Source: Priapulus caudatus (Eukaryota > Priapulida > Priapulimorpha > Priapulimorphida > Priapulidae). Taken from it: a DNA stretch of 29,171 nt. Under the pieces are notes generated by a model. That model ran no database searches and was not told the origin of the DNA. It saw nothing but the letters and a program-made list of their open reading frames with translations. Below, one piece after another: positions 1-10,030 of the stretch (the first letter of the stretch is position 1; the number at the start of each line of letters is the position of its first letter). The translations under genes were made by a program, and so were the position numbers. The stretch covers positions 95,648-124,818 of the forward strand of contig NW_014577089.1 in the NCBI RefSeq assembly GCF_000485595.1, written 5' to 3'.

Positions 1-1
1 G

Positions 2-72
<71 letters not shown>

Positions 73-153
73 AAGGGCACGAGAGCGAGAAAAAGAGCAA
101 AAGAGAGGGGAGGAGCCCGAAGGGGAGAGATAAAATGAGAAATAAAGCGAGCG

Positions 154-205
<52 letters not shown>

Positions 206-235
206 CGAGAGAGAGAGAGAGAGAGCGAGAGAGAG
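1..235. repeat. (GA)n microsatellite, interrupted
   Basis: Two nearly pure GA tracts (about 5-69 and 155-234) are joined by purine-rich DNA with scattered C and T. All purines lie on the + strand. The array runs off the left edge, so its full length is unknown. Long homopurine mirror tracts of this kind can adopt triplex (H-DNA) structure; that is family knowledge, not something shown here. No gene is present. Confidence 0.95.
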
Positions 236-590
236 TTAGCGCAAGCATCATCGCGCTGCCGCCGTTTTTCTATGCGTGCAGGAAAATCCTGCGGGTAATC
301 ACGGCACGCACGAGCATTAGCCTCGCGCGCGCACCCTGGAGAACACTTACACACGCAGTTGTGTAATAGATTTCGCTGAGCAGTTAAGCCAATGTTAACA
401 AATTGAGTTACGTTCATTGCTTTGCCTGATCTCTTGTTAGTGCAGCGCTTAGCTCCCTATTATCCGTCGCCCTGCACGCTGATTGATTGACATCGAGTTG
501 TCTGTGGCTGCTGCTTGCTCAGATCATCGCCCCCATCTGCGGGACAAATTGCGGGGCATGGGGCGCTGGTGAGATGAGTCGTCGGTCGGG
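236..590. other. Unique DNA without a recognisable gene
   Basis: Mixed-composition sequence between two simple-repeat blocks. It includes a CpG-rich patch near 300-335 and an AT-richer patch near 365-420. No coding, RNA-gene or repeat signal was recognised on either strand. Confidence 0.6.
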
Positions 591-1065
591 CTCTCTTTCT
601 TTCCTTATCGCTCTGTCTGTCCGTGCGTCTGTCTATCTCTATCCGTGTCTCTCGATGCCTATCGTGCTATCGCTTTCCTCTTCTCTCCATTTCGTTATTC
701 ATCCCTCTCTTATAATATACACACGCACTACGTATGTAAGCACGTACACTCGCACGCACGCAAGCGCGCAAGCACGCACCCACGCGCTCACGCACGCAAG
801 CACGCACGCACCCACGCGCTCACGTACGCACTCTATTCGTTATTCTCCCCATCCCCATGCACACACGCAGTATCGCGTGTCTCCATTCTCCCTACCCATC
901 TTTGCCTCTTCTTCTACTACCACCCTCTCTGTTTTTCTTTCATTTTTTATGCGCACGCACGCACGTACTCGCTTTATTACCCTGTCTCCTCTCTCTAGCA
1001 CGTATACGTACGTATGCTTTCTTTTTCATCTTCTAACCATCTTCTCCGACGACTATCTCTTTCAA
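590..1065. repeat. Pyrimidine-rich and ACGC low-complexity block
   Basis: A CT/CTGT-rich stretch (about 590-715) is followed by CACG/ACGC repeats (about 720-832), then more pyrimidine-rich DNA to about 1060. Inside the ACGC part a unit of about 30 bp is present twice (770 and 798 onward). Open frames of 117 and 195 codons cross the block, but they only translate the repeats into Arg/Thr/His/Ala and Ser/Leu/Phe runs and are not genes. Confidence 0.85.
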
Positions 1066-1470
1066 TTATACTAGTGAATACTGACGGCTTACACAGCACA
1101 CAGCTCTGCATATATACATAAGACGACAACTGCGTGAGACTACAACCTAAAAAGAACACATGTCCGCCCATGTTTGTCACGTTCACGTGAATTTCGAAGA
1201 TCGTACCCAACCCGTATTGACGCGACTCCCCTCCCTCCCTCCTCGCAACCCATCATGCCGGTGGCCGTTGTAACAGTCCATTACCGTTGACAACGTATTA
1301 TAGGTATCAGCCATTCTTCCGCAAAGAAATTCAATTCTGTGAGTGACCCACATCTGCCTATCATTTCAAACCGTCGTCGGCGTTCCTAAATACCTGCAAC
1401 TGAAGCTCAGTAGGTGGTTTATACGTGGAAGTGCACCCGCCATCACACGCTATACACGGCGGCATACACG
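1066..1470. other. Unique DNA without a recognisable gene
   Basis: Mixed sequence between the ACGC block and the CATATA satellite. A pyrimidine stretch of CCCT units lies near 1228-1245. Nothing on either strand resembles a conserved protein or an RNA gene. Confidence 0.6.
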
Positions 1471-1504
1471 CTACACGCTACATATACGCTACATATACGC
1501 TCGC

Positions 1505-1556
<52 letters not shown>

Positions 1557-1767
1557 CTTACATATACATATACATATACATATACAATTACATATACATA
1601 TACATATTACATATACATATTACATATACATATTCATATACATATACATATACATATTACATATACATATACATATACATGATTACATATACATTATACA
1701 TATACATTAACATAAACATACTACATATACCTATGCATATACATATACATATTACATATACAACTAT

Positions 1768-1798
<31 letters not shown>

Positions 1799-1862
1799 TA
1801 CATATACCGTACATTATACAGTATTACGCTCGCCTACATATACGCACATATACGCTACACGC
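1471..1862. repeat. (CATATA)n satellite with CTACATATACGC borders
   Basis: The core (about 1505-1810) is dozens of TACATA hexamers, broken at intervals by an extra T (giving CATATTACATA) and by ATTACA variants. Both edges carry a more complex related unit, CTACATATACGC / CTACACGCT (1471-1510 and 1829-1862), in the same orientation. This suggests the pure hexamer core grew inside an older 11-12 bp repeat. Open frames of up to 184 codons through it are poly-(Tyr-Ile), (Thr-Tyr) and (His-Ile) translations of the hexamer. Confidence 0.95.
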
Positions 1863-1924
1863 TCTATGAGAGTACGCGGGTATGCTCTAGGGTATAACAG
1901 GGTACACCGTGGATATCAGTCTGG

Positions 1925-2285
1925 CTGCTTCCCGCGACCGCCCCGTCCCACACGTACTCGCCTGTTCCGCGACGCCCGTCCTCACCGTACTCGCTGCTTC
2001 CGGACCGCCCCGTCCTTCACCTACTCGGCTTTGCTTCCCGGACCCGCCCCGTATCGCGTAACTCGCTGCTTCCCGGACCGCCCCGACCTCGCCGATTACT
2101 CGCTGCTTTCCGGACCGCCCCGTACTCGCCGTCTCGCTGCTTCCCGGACCGCCCCGTCCTTCACCGTACTCGCTGCTTCCCGCGACCGCGCCCGTCCTCA
2201 CCGTACTCGCTGCTTCCCGGACCGCCCCGTCCTCACCGTACTCGCTGCTTCCCGGACCGCCCCGTCCTCACCGTACTCGCTGCTT
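1925..2285. repeat. GC-rich minisatellite, unit about 35 bp, about 10 copies
   Basis: The unit begins TGCTTCCCGGACCGCCCCGT and continues with CCTCACCGTACTCGC. Starts are visible near 1925, 1962, 1995, 2032, 2067, 2104, 2138, 2174, 2211, 2246 and a partial at 2281. The left units are degenerate and vary from 33 to 37 bp; the last two intervals are exactly 35 bp and nearly identical. The array therefore looks freshest at its right end. Because 35 is not divisible by 3, each unit is read in a different frame, which argues against coding use of the 278-codon frame that crosses it. Confidence 0.95.
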
Positions 2286-2509
2286 GTAAGACAACACGCG
2301 CGCCGGCAGCAGCGTGGATCAACAATAATTAGCGAACTCAAACAAGTTTTTTTAATTTGCGCCGCGGCCGTCCAGCGTCAACACGGCGCGACCGCACGCG
2401 TGCGCGCTCAGAGAGAAATCTTAATTGACATCGAGCATAAAATTAACATCGGTTTGGAAGTGATTAGCGCGGCTCGTTATATTTCCGCGCAAGGACGCGA
2501 GCTGCTACA
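2286..2509. other. Unique DNA, no gene recognised
   Basis: Mixed sequence with ATTAGCG and TTAATTG motifs. It is open on the + strand together with the flanking repeats, but the translation has no recognisable domain. Confidence 0.5.
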
Positions 2510-2589
2510 TGCATGCATGCACCCCCCCCCCACCACCATCACCATCACCATCACCACCGCCACCGCCACCGCCGCCACCACCGCCGCCG
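2510..2589. repeat. TGCA / poly-C / CAC-CAT-CCG trinucleotide repeats
   Basis: A perfect TGCATGCATGCA palindrome (2510-2521) is followed by a C run (2522-2531), then CACCAT and CACCGC triplet repeats to about 2589. It is simple-sequence DNA. The + frame reads Thr-Ile-Thr and Ala-Thr runs, which is the triplet repeat and not a gene. Confidence 0.9.
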
Positions 2590-4099
2590 TCATATGCCAC
2601 GTCGACGTGAACACTCGCGTGGGTCGTTTACCTGTCACTAGCGCACGAGCGACGCGCGTTGACGCTGAGCCACGAATCGCGAAACTTCCCGCCGGATTTT
2701 GATGTCCGACGCGTAATTATTTAGGAGTTAGTCGTAATTCGAGCGGCTTATGATATACTGCCGTCGCGGCGCTGCACGCGCGCACATCTAGGCGCTTAAT
2801 TATTTTTCTAAGTCATGCTCGACTTGCGAGCGCAGGCTCACGCGAAAATATATTACCCAATCAAATATAATTTAGCTGATCACGATCAAAAACAATTTGC
2901 GGCGAAGTAATGCGTGGCGCCAGATGGTTCGCTTGCATGGCGGACATCAATATAGGATGTACACGCAATACACGCGGGCATCAGCATATAGCTATATATC
3001 TCCTTATTCGTCGGCATCTCTGCCATGGTAATAACCTTACGAGGAGCACATGGCAGACCTTTGTAACAACCTTGCCCGACAACTCCACGAAGAAACAAAC
3101 GGGCTGCTCTGTAGCGTTTAGAGATCTATGGATTCTCTGAATCTATATATATAAGAACGTTGACTCTTATGATAATTTTAGTCTGATGCATAATTCGTTC
3201 AATACTTAGCAAGTCAGTAGCGATCAAAACATGTACAACATGTTTCAGAAAGATGTACAACACTAACGAACGCGTCCAGGTGAGCAAAGACATGAATGAT
3301 GATGATGATGATATGATGATGATGATGTTGTTTTCATTTTTAATGCCGGCGACGCGCAAACTTGCTGCGTAACTCTCTAATTTATCCTAGCTGCTAAGAA
3401 GGTTTCGCATGAGATCATGCACGTATGCAGATAGTATCTCGTAATTTGTCTAGCTGCTATAATAACCGATCAATTTCCAGAATAAAGTCGAGCACACATA
3501 ACCCGGTCAAACCGAGAACAGCATACCCATGTAAGCATCCACGCGGATCACATGTAGGGTCGTACAATAGTTTCTAACAAAATCACAACTCAAAGCTAGC
3601 AACTCAAACCCACGGCACGGTAAGTGGTCTTACCTACATTCCGGCATATTATAATCATCGCTTAATTTTGCAAGATTCGACATTGAATGGTGCCAGGCAC
3701 ACTCGGAATGTCTTTCAGATGTGAGATATAGCTGACCTCACTATTCCTATTACTCGAAGTTATTCATCTCGGTGCTGCAGAGGTACGCGATAGATTGCGA
3801 TCTACTCTATACGGGCGTAGTCTAGTTTAGGGTAATTGGAAGTTGTTCTGAGTTTTAGCGGATATGTTTTGAAATAGCTATGCAAAGTCTGACGGATTCA
3901 TTGTCGAGTGGGGATCGAATTAAGCAATTTATCTGCATTACTGCAAAAAATTGTCGCCGGGTTGCGTTTCTATATAACTTATAGCTTGTTGACCGAGGGC
4001 TATAACATCTCAAGTGCCAAACGCACATTCTTAAAATAATTCACAGTTATAATACAACCAGATAAGAGGTTCTGTGACGCGCAATCCGCGCGGACCTAA
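2590..4099. other. Unique DNA with a short GAT repeat; no gene
   Basis: About 1.5 kb of mostly unique DNA. It contains an ATG/GAT triplet repeat at 3293-3329. An inverted repeat AAACATGT...ACATGTTT lies near 3227-3245. A motif TAGCTGCTA with related flanks occurs twice near 3388 and 3452. TAATTATT occurs near 2716 and 2797. Frames of 60-77 codons exist on both strands without recognisable domains. No splice-bounded exon or tRNA fold was recognised. Confidence 0.6.
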
Positions 4100-4380
4100 C
4101 AGGTATCAACATGTTCTGCTTGCATCTATGACAAATACGACATACGCATATACGCTCTCCTATGACACTATGGAAGATTCTTCCTATGACAAATATTGGC
4201 GAGTCTGCTGAAATTCACTGCTTGCGTTCATAATAGCGCTCCTAAACTCCTATAATGCGCACAACACACACAACAACATTTGTCATAGGAAGAATCTTCC
4301 TATGACAAATAGTGTCATAGGAGAGCGTATATGTGTATGTCGTATTTGTCATAGATGCAAGCAAAACAGGCTGCAGGTAT
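4100..4380 (+). mobile_element. Miniature inverted-repeat transposon, copy 1, with 7-bp target duplication
   Basis: The element spans 4107-4373 (267 bp) and is bracketed by the direct repeat CAGGTAT (4100-4106 and 4374-4380). It starts CAACATGTTCTGCTTGCATC; the reverse complement of its right end starts CAGCCTGTTTTGCTTGCATC. Arms are about 4107-4198 and 4274-4373. Compared with the other copies, the left arm lacks 8 bp (TTGTCATA, after CACTAT near 4170) and the centre lacks about 19 bp near 4208. Both arms carry the GCTTGC variant. No coding capacity is visible, so it is non-autonomous. The CA...TG ends and 7-bp duplication would fit a P-like transposase, but the superfamily is not established. 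Confidence 0.95.
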
Positions 4381-5035
4381 GATGGAGGTTATTAGCTTCC
4401 ACTACACACGCATAGTAGAACCTCACCAGCAATAAGCTACAGCAGCGCCACCTACATGCGTTACTTAGCTATTAGTTATAACAGCATCGGCAGGACAGTG
4501 TCCTTAATGGCGCTGATGCTGATTAGGGGGCGGTATAAAGATCGCACTGACAAAAACATCGAAAATAGCTTATCAGCGTACATTACGAGGCGTGCCTGGA
4601 TAATAACAGCATGCCGCCTGCATAATTACGGGACGCAATATAGGGCCTCTACTAGACATAAATAATGCATTAACGCTAAAACACCGCCGAACGGTGGAAA
4701 GCAAACGCTGTAGTTGAGAACGCGGCTACACGCTCACCGCGTGTATGATTTATCGATATCGAAACGACATAAAAAGCGATTACATCGCAGTGCGTACGAC
4801 ACTCGGGAGTGCACGGCGACAGAAAAAAATGCAATGAAAAAAAATTCGGCAATAAATAACGTTAAACGTGCCAAGCGACAGTGCTCTCGCGCAGATCCAC
4901 TTGCGCAGGCCTACAATCGTGAGACCCGGCCTGCTATAGTAATAACTACTATACTGCTTCACTGATGGGTGCGCAGCGCAGCAGGATGTGCGACCTCATT
5001 GCTCACTGTGCCCACCACTGACCAGCATCAACAGT
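4381..5035. other. Unique DNA without a recognisable gene
   Basis: Mixed sequence, purine-rich around 4820-4860, with a short inverted repeat TATAGTA / TACTATA near 4935-4953. Frames of 60-83 codons occur on both strands but have no recognisable domain and unbiased composition. Confidence 0.6.
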
Positions 5036-5081
5036 AGGAGGAGGAAGGGGGAGGGGGGAGGGGGAAGGGGAGGGGGAGGAA
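5036..5081 (+). repeat. G-rich tract, G-quadruplex type
   Basis: Successive runs of 5, 6, 5, 4 and 5 guanines are separated by one or two adenines, preceded by GGA repeats. This exceeds the standard four-run G-quadruplex pattern, so the + strand (or an RNA copy of it) could fold into a quadruplex. The fold is inferred from sequence only. Confidence 0.85.
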
Positions 5082-6040
5082 GCTCATCAATGGCGACCAC
5101 GTAATGCGGGACAAGCTCGATATGACCGCGGCAATAGCGAGTGTGCCATTAGCGGCGTAATCCGCGCCGATAATAGCACAGATAATGATAATTGTCTTGT
5201 CCACATCGCCGCACAATTACCGTGTTTGCACAGCGCGTCTGACCACTGGCCATTTCACGTGGAACCAAGTGGACAGCGCCCGCGGCCGGCGCCAAAAATA
5301 GCGTTTCGATGAGGCGGCAATGATGGCCGCAGCGACCGGACACCGAGTAAATGATATCAAATATCGCCGAGTGTGTTTGTTAGCAACGACTTGACCGCAA
5401 TCGATACACGGCCGGACACTGTTTGACCCCGACTATGTGCATACACGACGATCAACAAACGCAGCTCAATTACTACCACAAATATTATAGTAAATCATCA
5501 TTAATTATTAACGCGGGAAGTGGAGATGTAACGGTTATAGCAACAACATCAGCGGAGATATTCCAATGCTTGCATAACGTAAACGCCCAAACCATAATAT
5601 TTTCACGTAATATTTTCATGTAGGCCTAATCGTAAAAAGCTAACCCGACACATCATTGTTCATATTACGTTACAACGAGAGTGTGCGAGTTATTCACACA
5701 CGATTTTCCCAACAATATGCAGTCATCAAGTGACACGCTGAACGTTCTCCTATATGATAGACCGAGCCAACTCGATGGGAATTCTAGTCACAAAGTTAGG
5801 ATTATTATTCATAGTCAGCGTATATCGTGCTCGTTCCACGCTTGCTACAATTCACGCTTGTCCATTGGTCAGTTTAAGACGTGTTTAACAACATTTCACA
5901 TTATTTAGTGAATGGATAAAGCGCATGCGTTGACAATTCGAATTGTCACTACTTGTTAGATATTAGTAATTTCCCTCAGATGCAATCTACTATCATGCGT
6001 GCGAGTTGATGGTTTTGCACTGCATACCATTTGCATTGCA
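5082..6040. other. Unique DNA without a recognisable gene
   Basis: GC-richer up to about 5340 (GCGGCGTAATCCGCGCCG near 5151, GCGGCCGGCGCC near 5281), AT-richer after. Frames of 62-75 codons lack known motifs. An octamer ATTTGCAT lies at 6029-6036 (the POU-factor consensus). Nothing else stands out. Confidence 0.55.
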
Positions 6041-6235
6041 GTCACGTTTAATTTAAAAATATTATAAAAAATTATATTATTAAATTTATAAAGTAGCGAC
6101 GATCCAACCCTCTTTGAAATTTCTCACACTTACTTTTCAAAATTGGTTGTATACATCGATGTTAGCGTCAGAGTGTTTCCGTTTTTAGAATTAATTATAA
6201 TTGCTTAATTAACTATAATTAACCTAATACACATC
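6041..6235. other. AT-rich block with a TAATTA cluster and inverted repeat
   Basis: The most AT-rich part of the window. A 9-bp inverted repeat, TTAATTATA (6191-6199) and TATAATTAA (6214-6222), flanks a further TTAATTAA. About 32 bp therefore hold several homeodomain-type cores. It could be a regulatory site or simply AT-rich spacer; the sequence alone cannot decide. Confidence 0.5.
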
Positions 6236-7696
6236 ATTGTCCGTGTTATCTTCAGTATGGAGGAGTAGACCGATGAACGATTCGGCCGAGCCTAATATCG
6301 ATAGGACGGCACTGTGACCAAATTAATATGCCGCCTTTCGGTGATGAGGTAATAATGAATTCGTCAAGGGAACTAGAACATAATGAATGATAGACTGATA
6401 GACATGCATTATAGGACACAATTATTTGTAGTTGACGCGAAGTCTTATCTTGTCCTCTGGTGAGCATAAACGGATAGGAAACGTCGATTTAAGTGCAGGA
6501 TATAGGCGACCATGATGACTATATATACAGGGCAGCATGACTATATATACAGGACTCCATCACAGGGAAACATTTCACTGGATACAGTCAGACCTGTTAG
6601 AGATGTAATGTATTCTTATGGTTGAGAGTAAACGGTCCGTTACGGCCCCGCGTCATCGAAATGCACATAAGATCGAACACGAATTCAAATCTCTCGATAT
6701 AGACGGTCTAGCTTGCGTTGTCATGCTTTACATCACGTGCTTAGAGAGCATACGGTCGCAGTCTACTTAAACACATAATACCATAAGCCGTCCTAGTAAC
6801 GAAGGGAAAAAGCTTTTGTGATTTTCACACGTTTACGTCTTACGGACGTATTAGCTTTCTACAGCAACACCAGCTACCGCGTACGGCGCTATAAATAAGT
6901 CATCAGCAACGCGGTTAATATTTAATTCGACACTAAAAGGCAATATTTATGTCTGCGGTGCGCTAGGTTTGTCGCCTGTAAGTAATCAGTCTTCCAGTAA
7001 ACAAGTGTTTACAGCTGATATAAAGCCACATTAGGCGGAATTTTGACGAGGAATGGCAGCGCGTGGGTGTCATTTGCACGGCCCACCAGGGACGTGGACG
7101 CACGCGTAGCCGCGTAGAATTTCGATGACATTGAGACGATATCTGGGTCTCTCTCACACAGTCGGCGTCAGCCGCACGTACACATACGCTGACGTGACGT
7201 CACCGTTAAGCACATCACGCAACCGTAGAAATGATTTCTGATTGGATGGCGCACTACTAAAGCACGACACCAACGACGCTCCTGAAATAGTCACTGTCAG
7301 TCTGTCAATATCCACTGTTTAATATTTCGAATGAAGGAAAATGCGGGTGATGGACCAGGCAATGGTTATTTTGTAAAACACTTTGCGAATTTCTGTTTCC
7401 ACGTCTGATTGCAAAGTTGTCTGGAAATGATTTTTTTACGAAAACATCATCGTTTGATTTCGGCGAGCTTCGTGCCCCGTCCAACAATCTCTAATTCATC
7501 AACAAACTCTGCAAAAATTCAATATTAATCGAACCCATATTCCCATTGCCCCTGTTATCATCTAAACTGGCTGGCAAATTTGGCTTCCGCATCTTCTTCT
7601 CCCAATAGCTTCATTAGAGTTCTGCGTGTTTTCTCGTTTCGTCCATCTTTTTCGGGGAGAGAAAAACACAACGTTGCCACGTATAATTTCATGAAT
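6236..7696. other. Unique DNA; small duplication and a CRE-like site
   Basis: Mostly unique DNA. A short tandem duplication with a 22-bp period (core TGACTATATATACAGG) starts at 6516 and 6538. A perfect CRE octamer TGACGTCA lies at 7195-7202, preceded by another TGACG. Short frames (60-71 codons, minus strand) have no recognisable domains. Confidence 0.55.
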
Positions 7697-7738
7697 TGTG
7701 TGTGTGTTTGTGTGTGTGTGTGTGGGGGTGGAGGGGGG
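7697..7738. repeat. (TG)n followed by a G-rich run
   Basis: Alternating TG with one TTTG interruption (about 7697-7724) grades into runs of five and six guanines (7724-7738). It is simple-sequence DNA. Overlapping short frames on both strands (Cys-Val, or His-Thr) are by-products of it. Confidence 0.92.
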
Positions 7739-7973
7739 TTACATGAACCGCGCGGCATACATATACTGAGGGCTTTGCACGCAGGGAAATAGGTCATCAG
7801 CAGGGTTCGTTGACTACCTGGTCAAATGTGCTCGCGCCGTGCTTAAAAGGTTTTTTTTACGCAAGCAATGTCACTAAAATTCCCTGACCATGCGCCATGC
7901 GAAACACAGGCTAACACAGGGGGACAGATACTTTATAGATCTTCCTACACCAGGGCTTTACAGACAACAGAGA
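7739..7973. other. Unique DNA, nothing recognised
   Basis: A short spacer between the TG repeat and the 26-bp array. It includes a T run near 7852 and no coding or RNA-gene signal. Confidence 0.5.
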
Positions 7974-8146
7974 CCATAGTGTGGTTAGAGCGGTGTGCAC
8001 TATAGTGCGGTTAGAGCGGTGTGCACTATAGTACATGCCGTTAGAACAGTGCGCACTATAGTGCGGTTATAGCGGTGCGCACTATAGTGCGGTTAGAGCG
8101 GTGTGCACTATAGTATGGTTATAGCGGTACGGACTATAGTATGATT
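7974..8146. repeat. 26-bp tandem repeat carrying a palindrome in every unit
   Basis: The unit is CACTATAGTGCGGTTAGAGC followed by GGTGTG. Units start at 7998, 8024, 8054, 8080 and 8106, with degenerate partial units at 7974 and 8132. Most are exactly 26 bp; the unit at 8024 is 30 bp. Each carries the palindrome CACTATAGTG or a one-base variant, often extended to GCACTATAGTGC, separated by the conserved spacer GGTTAGAGCGGTG. The edges are more degenerate than the middle, as expected if unequal exchange homogenises the centre. Confidence 0.93.
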
Positions 8147-8875
8147 CTGCAGCAGTCTTCATGCCACACTTTACTATTTTAAATGCACGTATCTTATTGT
8201 TTTGCTACAACCTATACCTCAGATATATATACCGTTATCTGTGTCATCCCAACTAATCGACAAATCACTATGGCAACCTATAAATCTCGTACCATCTCAT
8301 ACCTATTTCCTATTACTATCACCATTCTCTATTACCTCCATCCATCAACGCATTAGCATTTGCTACCTGAAATTCACCTCACGTCACCTGTCACCATTAA
8401 ATCATTATCCCCAATGTATTACCATCGCTATTAGAAGAAATGAATCTCACAATTATATACCAGAAATCACTAGTCGATAATGGGAGTGTTGCTCCACACT
8501 AGATGATAAGCACTATAGGACGTATTTCCACGGGGCGAAATATGTCGCCGAATGATTTAATCGAAGTCGAAATCAATGTTAAGTTGGAGAAATATTGCAA
8601 GATTTCAGACAGCGGGGTCGTTTTTATACGAAGCGCACCGCATCGCTTCACACATGATCACAAATGTCAGCAGCTTACAGCATTGATTTACAGCTCTCCT
8701 ATTGCATGTCTCTTAAACCCGCAAATCTGCTGCGTGGAAGGATTAGTGCCGATTGCTGGCTGCTGCATAGCCGTAGTTCTGACTCATGGCACGGCACCTT
8801 CTCTTACTTAATTCATTTCTCTGTTGAAAGCAATGTGGCGCACCTTTATTTCCCACCGAAATGATTCATTAAGCG
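8147..8875. other. Unique DNA without a recognisable gene
   Basis: Pyrimidine/AT-rich to about 8480, then balanced. Two + frames (8202-8480, 92 codons; 8503-8811, 102 codons) are open. Their translations have no known motif, no clear codon bias and no flanking splice pattern I trust. Their lengths are expected by chance. Confidence 0.55.
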
Positions 8876-9033
8876 TTCACACGCACAGCACGAGCATTCG
8901 CATGTGCGCGCACGCACGCCCGCAGGCACATGGCAAATACGCGCGCACATGCATGCGCGCACATAGGCACACTTGAGCACACACACTCTCTCTCTACACA
9001 CACCTGCAGGCACGCACACGCAGGCACGCATAC
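8876..9033. repeat. CACG/ACGC low-complexity tract
   Basis: Irregular CACGCACG, GCGCGCACATGC and GCAGGCACGCA repeats plus a CTCTCT run near 8986. It is not a clean array. The minus-strand frame across it reads Cys-Val-Arg-Ala and is a repeat translation. Confidence 0.85.
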
Positions 9034-9988
9034 CTCTGCACGTATAGTCCTACTCTGAGTCAGTCATGGTTACACTGCTAACAATATCAGGAAACCTGGA
9101 AATGTGGCACGGCACTTACATACGACCAGGGTCGCTGCACCTAGAACGGTCGGAACACCTAACCTTTACGCATCGGCACGCTTAAGAAAAAACATTGTTT
9201 TCACATTAACCATGGCGGATAAGTCACAGGCCTCCGGTCCAAACGTGAACGTGTCACGCAATTAGCCCCAACTATGAAGGAATGACCCTTGACGCGTACC
9301 CACACCCAGACGATGACGTCACCATCAGCGAGGATGCGGTCACGCCCCCTGCCAGTCACCGAGTGAAGCTGTCATGCATCGTGCGCGGGATGCCGTCAAC
9401 CATTATGCAGGATGTGCTTGTCATCCATAATGCTGGCAGCATCATCCCTGCCGCGCTGCGCGCCGGCGTCGCGTGTCCATCATGAATGGCTTCCACGGAA
9501 GACGCAGTGTTCTCTGCGCGTCTTTGAGGCCCGGCCTGGTAATCAATCTCCGCTCGGGAGCGTGGCCCGTGAGTCAGGCCCGCGTGCAGCAGCAGCAGCA
9601 GCTATAGTATACCGTCGAGGCTGCACGGCAATTAGCTCTCGCACGCACGCGCGCGCGCACGCCTTCAACGCGGCGTGCGGATCGCTCGTAATTAAGCGAA
9701 TATCTCGGCAGCAGCGGCAGCGGCATAACGCATGAATGAGGACTCATGCTCGGGAACTGTTTGATTGCTCTGGGGCCGAGCACGCCTATAATTGTTGCTC
9801 GGCGCACATGTCCCTCGGCCCCTGCGCGATAAGTAAATAAATAATCAGTTGCATCAGGCAAATAACTCGCTTGCATGACGCGCTTTTGACAGAGAATTCT
9901 CTAAAGGAATCTCTCCGTGCGCGGCCGAGAAAGCGAGGAGCGACAAACGCATTAGCGCGCGCGCAGTCGCGCTAAACACGGCCACACG
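9034..9988. other. Unique GC-richer DNA; CRE-like site and imperfect hairpin
   Basis: A perfect CRE octamer TGACGTCA lies at 9314-9321. An inverted repeat follows: CATTATG-CAG-GATG (9401-9414) pairs with CATC-CATAATG (9422-9432), leaving a 3-base bulge. AGC/GCA triplets occur near 9586-9603, and GCGC-rich patches near 9640-9660 and 9955-9965. A 67-codon + frame (9282-9485) and others on both strands have no recognisable domain. Confidence 0.55.
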
Positions 9989-10030
9989 TTACACACACAC
10001 GCGCACGCACGCACGCACGCACGCCCGCAT
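9989..10030. repeat. (ACGC)n microsatellite
   Basis: An ACAC run leads into about seven ACGC units. It is simple-sequence DNA with no further structure. Confidence 0.92.

Noticed and set aside
1343-1897. 184-codon + frame and two overlapping frames
   Set aside because: All are translations of the CATATA hexamer, whose period of 6 contains no stop in these frames.
1866-2702. 278-codon + frame
   Set aside because: Its first half is the 35-bp minisatellite, read in a shifting frame, and its end includes a CAC/CAT triplet repeat. No domain in the remainder.
7974-8146. CRISPR-like array
   Set aside because: Units abut with no unique spacers, and the genome is eukaryotic in character. It is an ordinary tandem repeat with palindromes.
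9282-9485. 67-codon frame with HRVKLSCIVRGMP, reminiscent of an immunoglobulin-like strand
   Set aside because: The expected following Trp, second Cys and Y-x-C pattern are missing. A short phrase like this can arise by chance.
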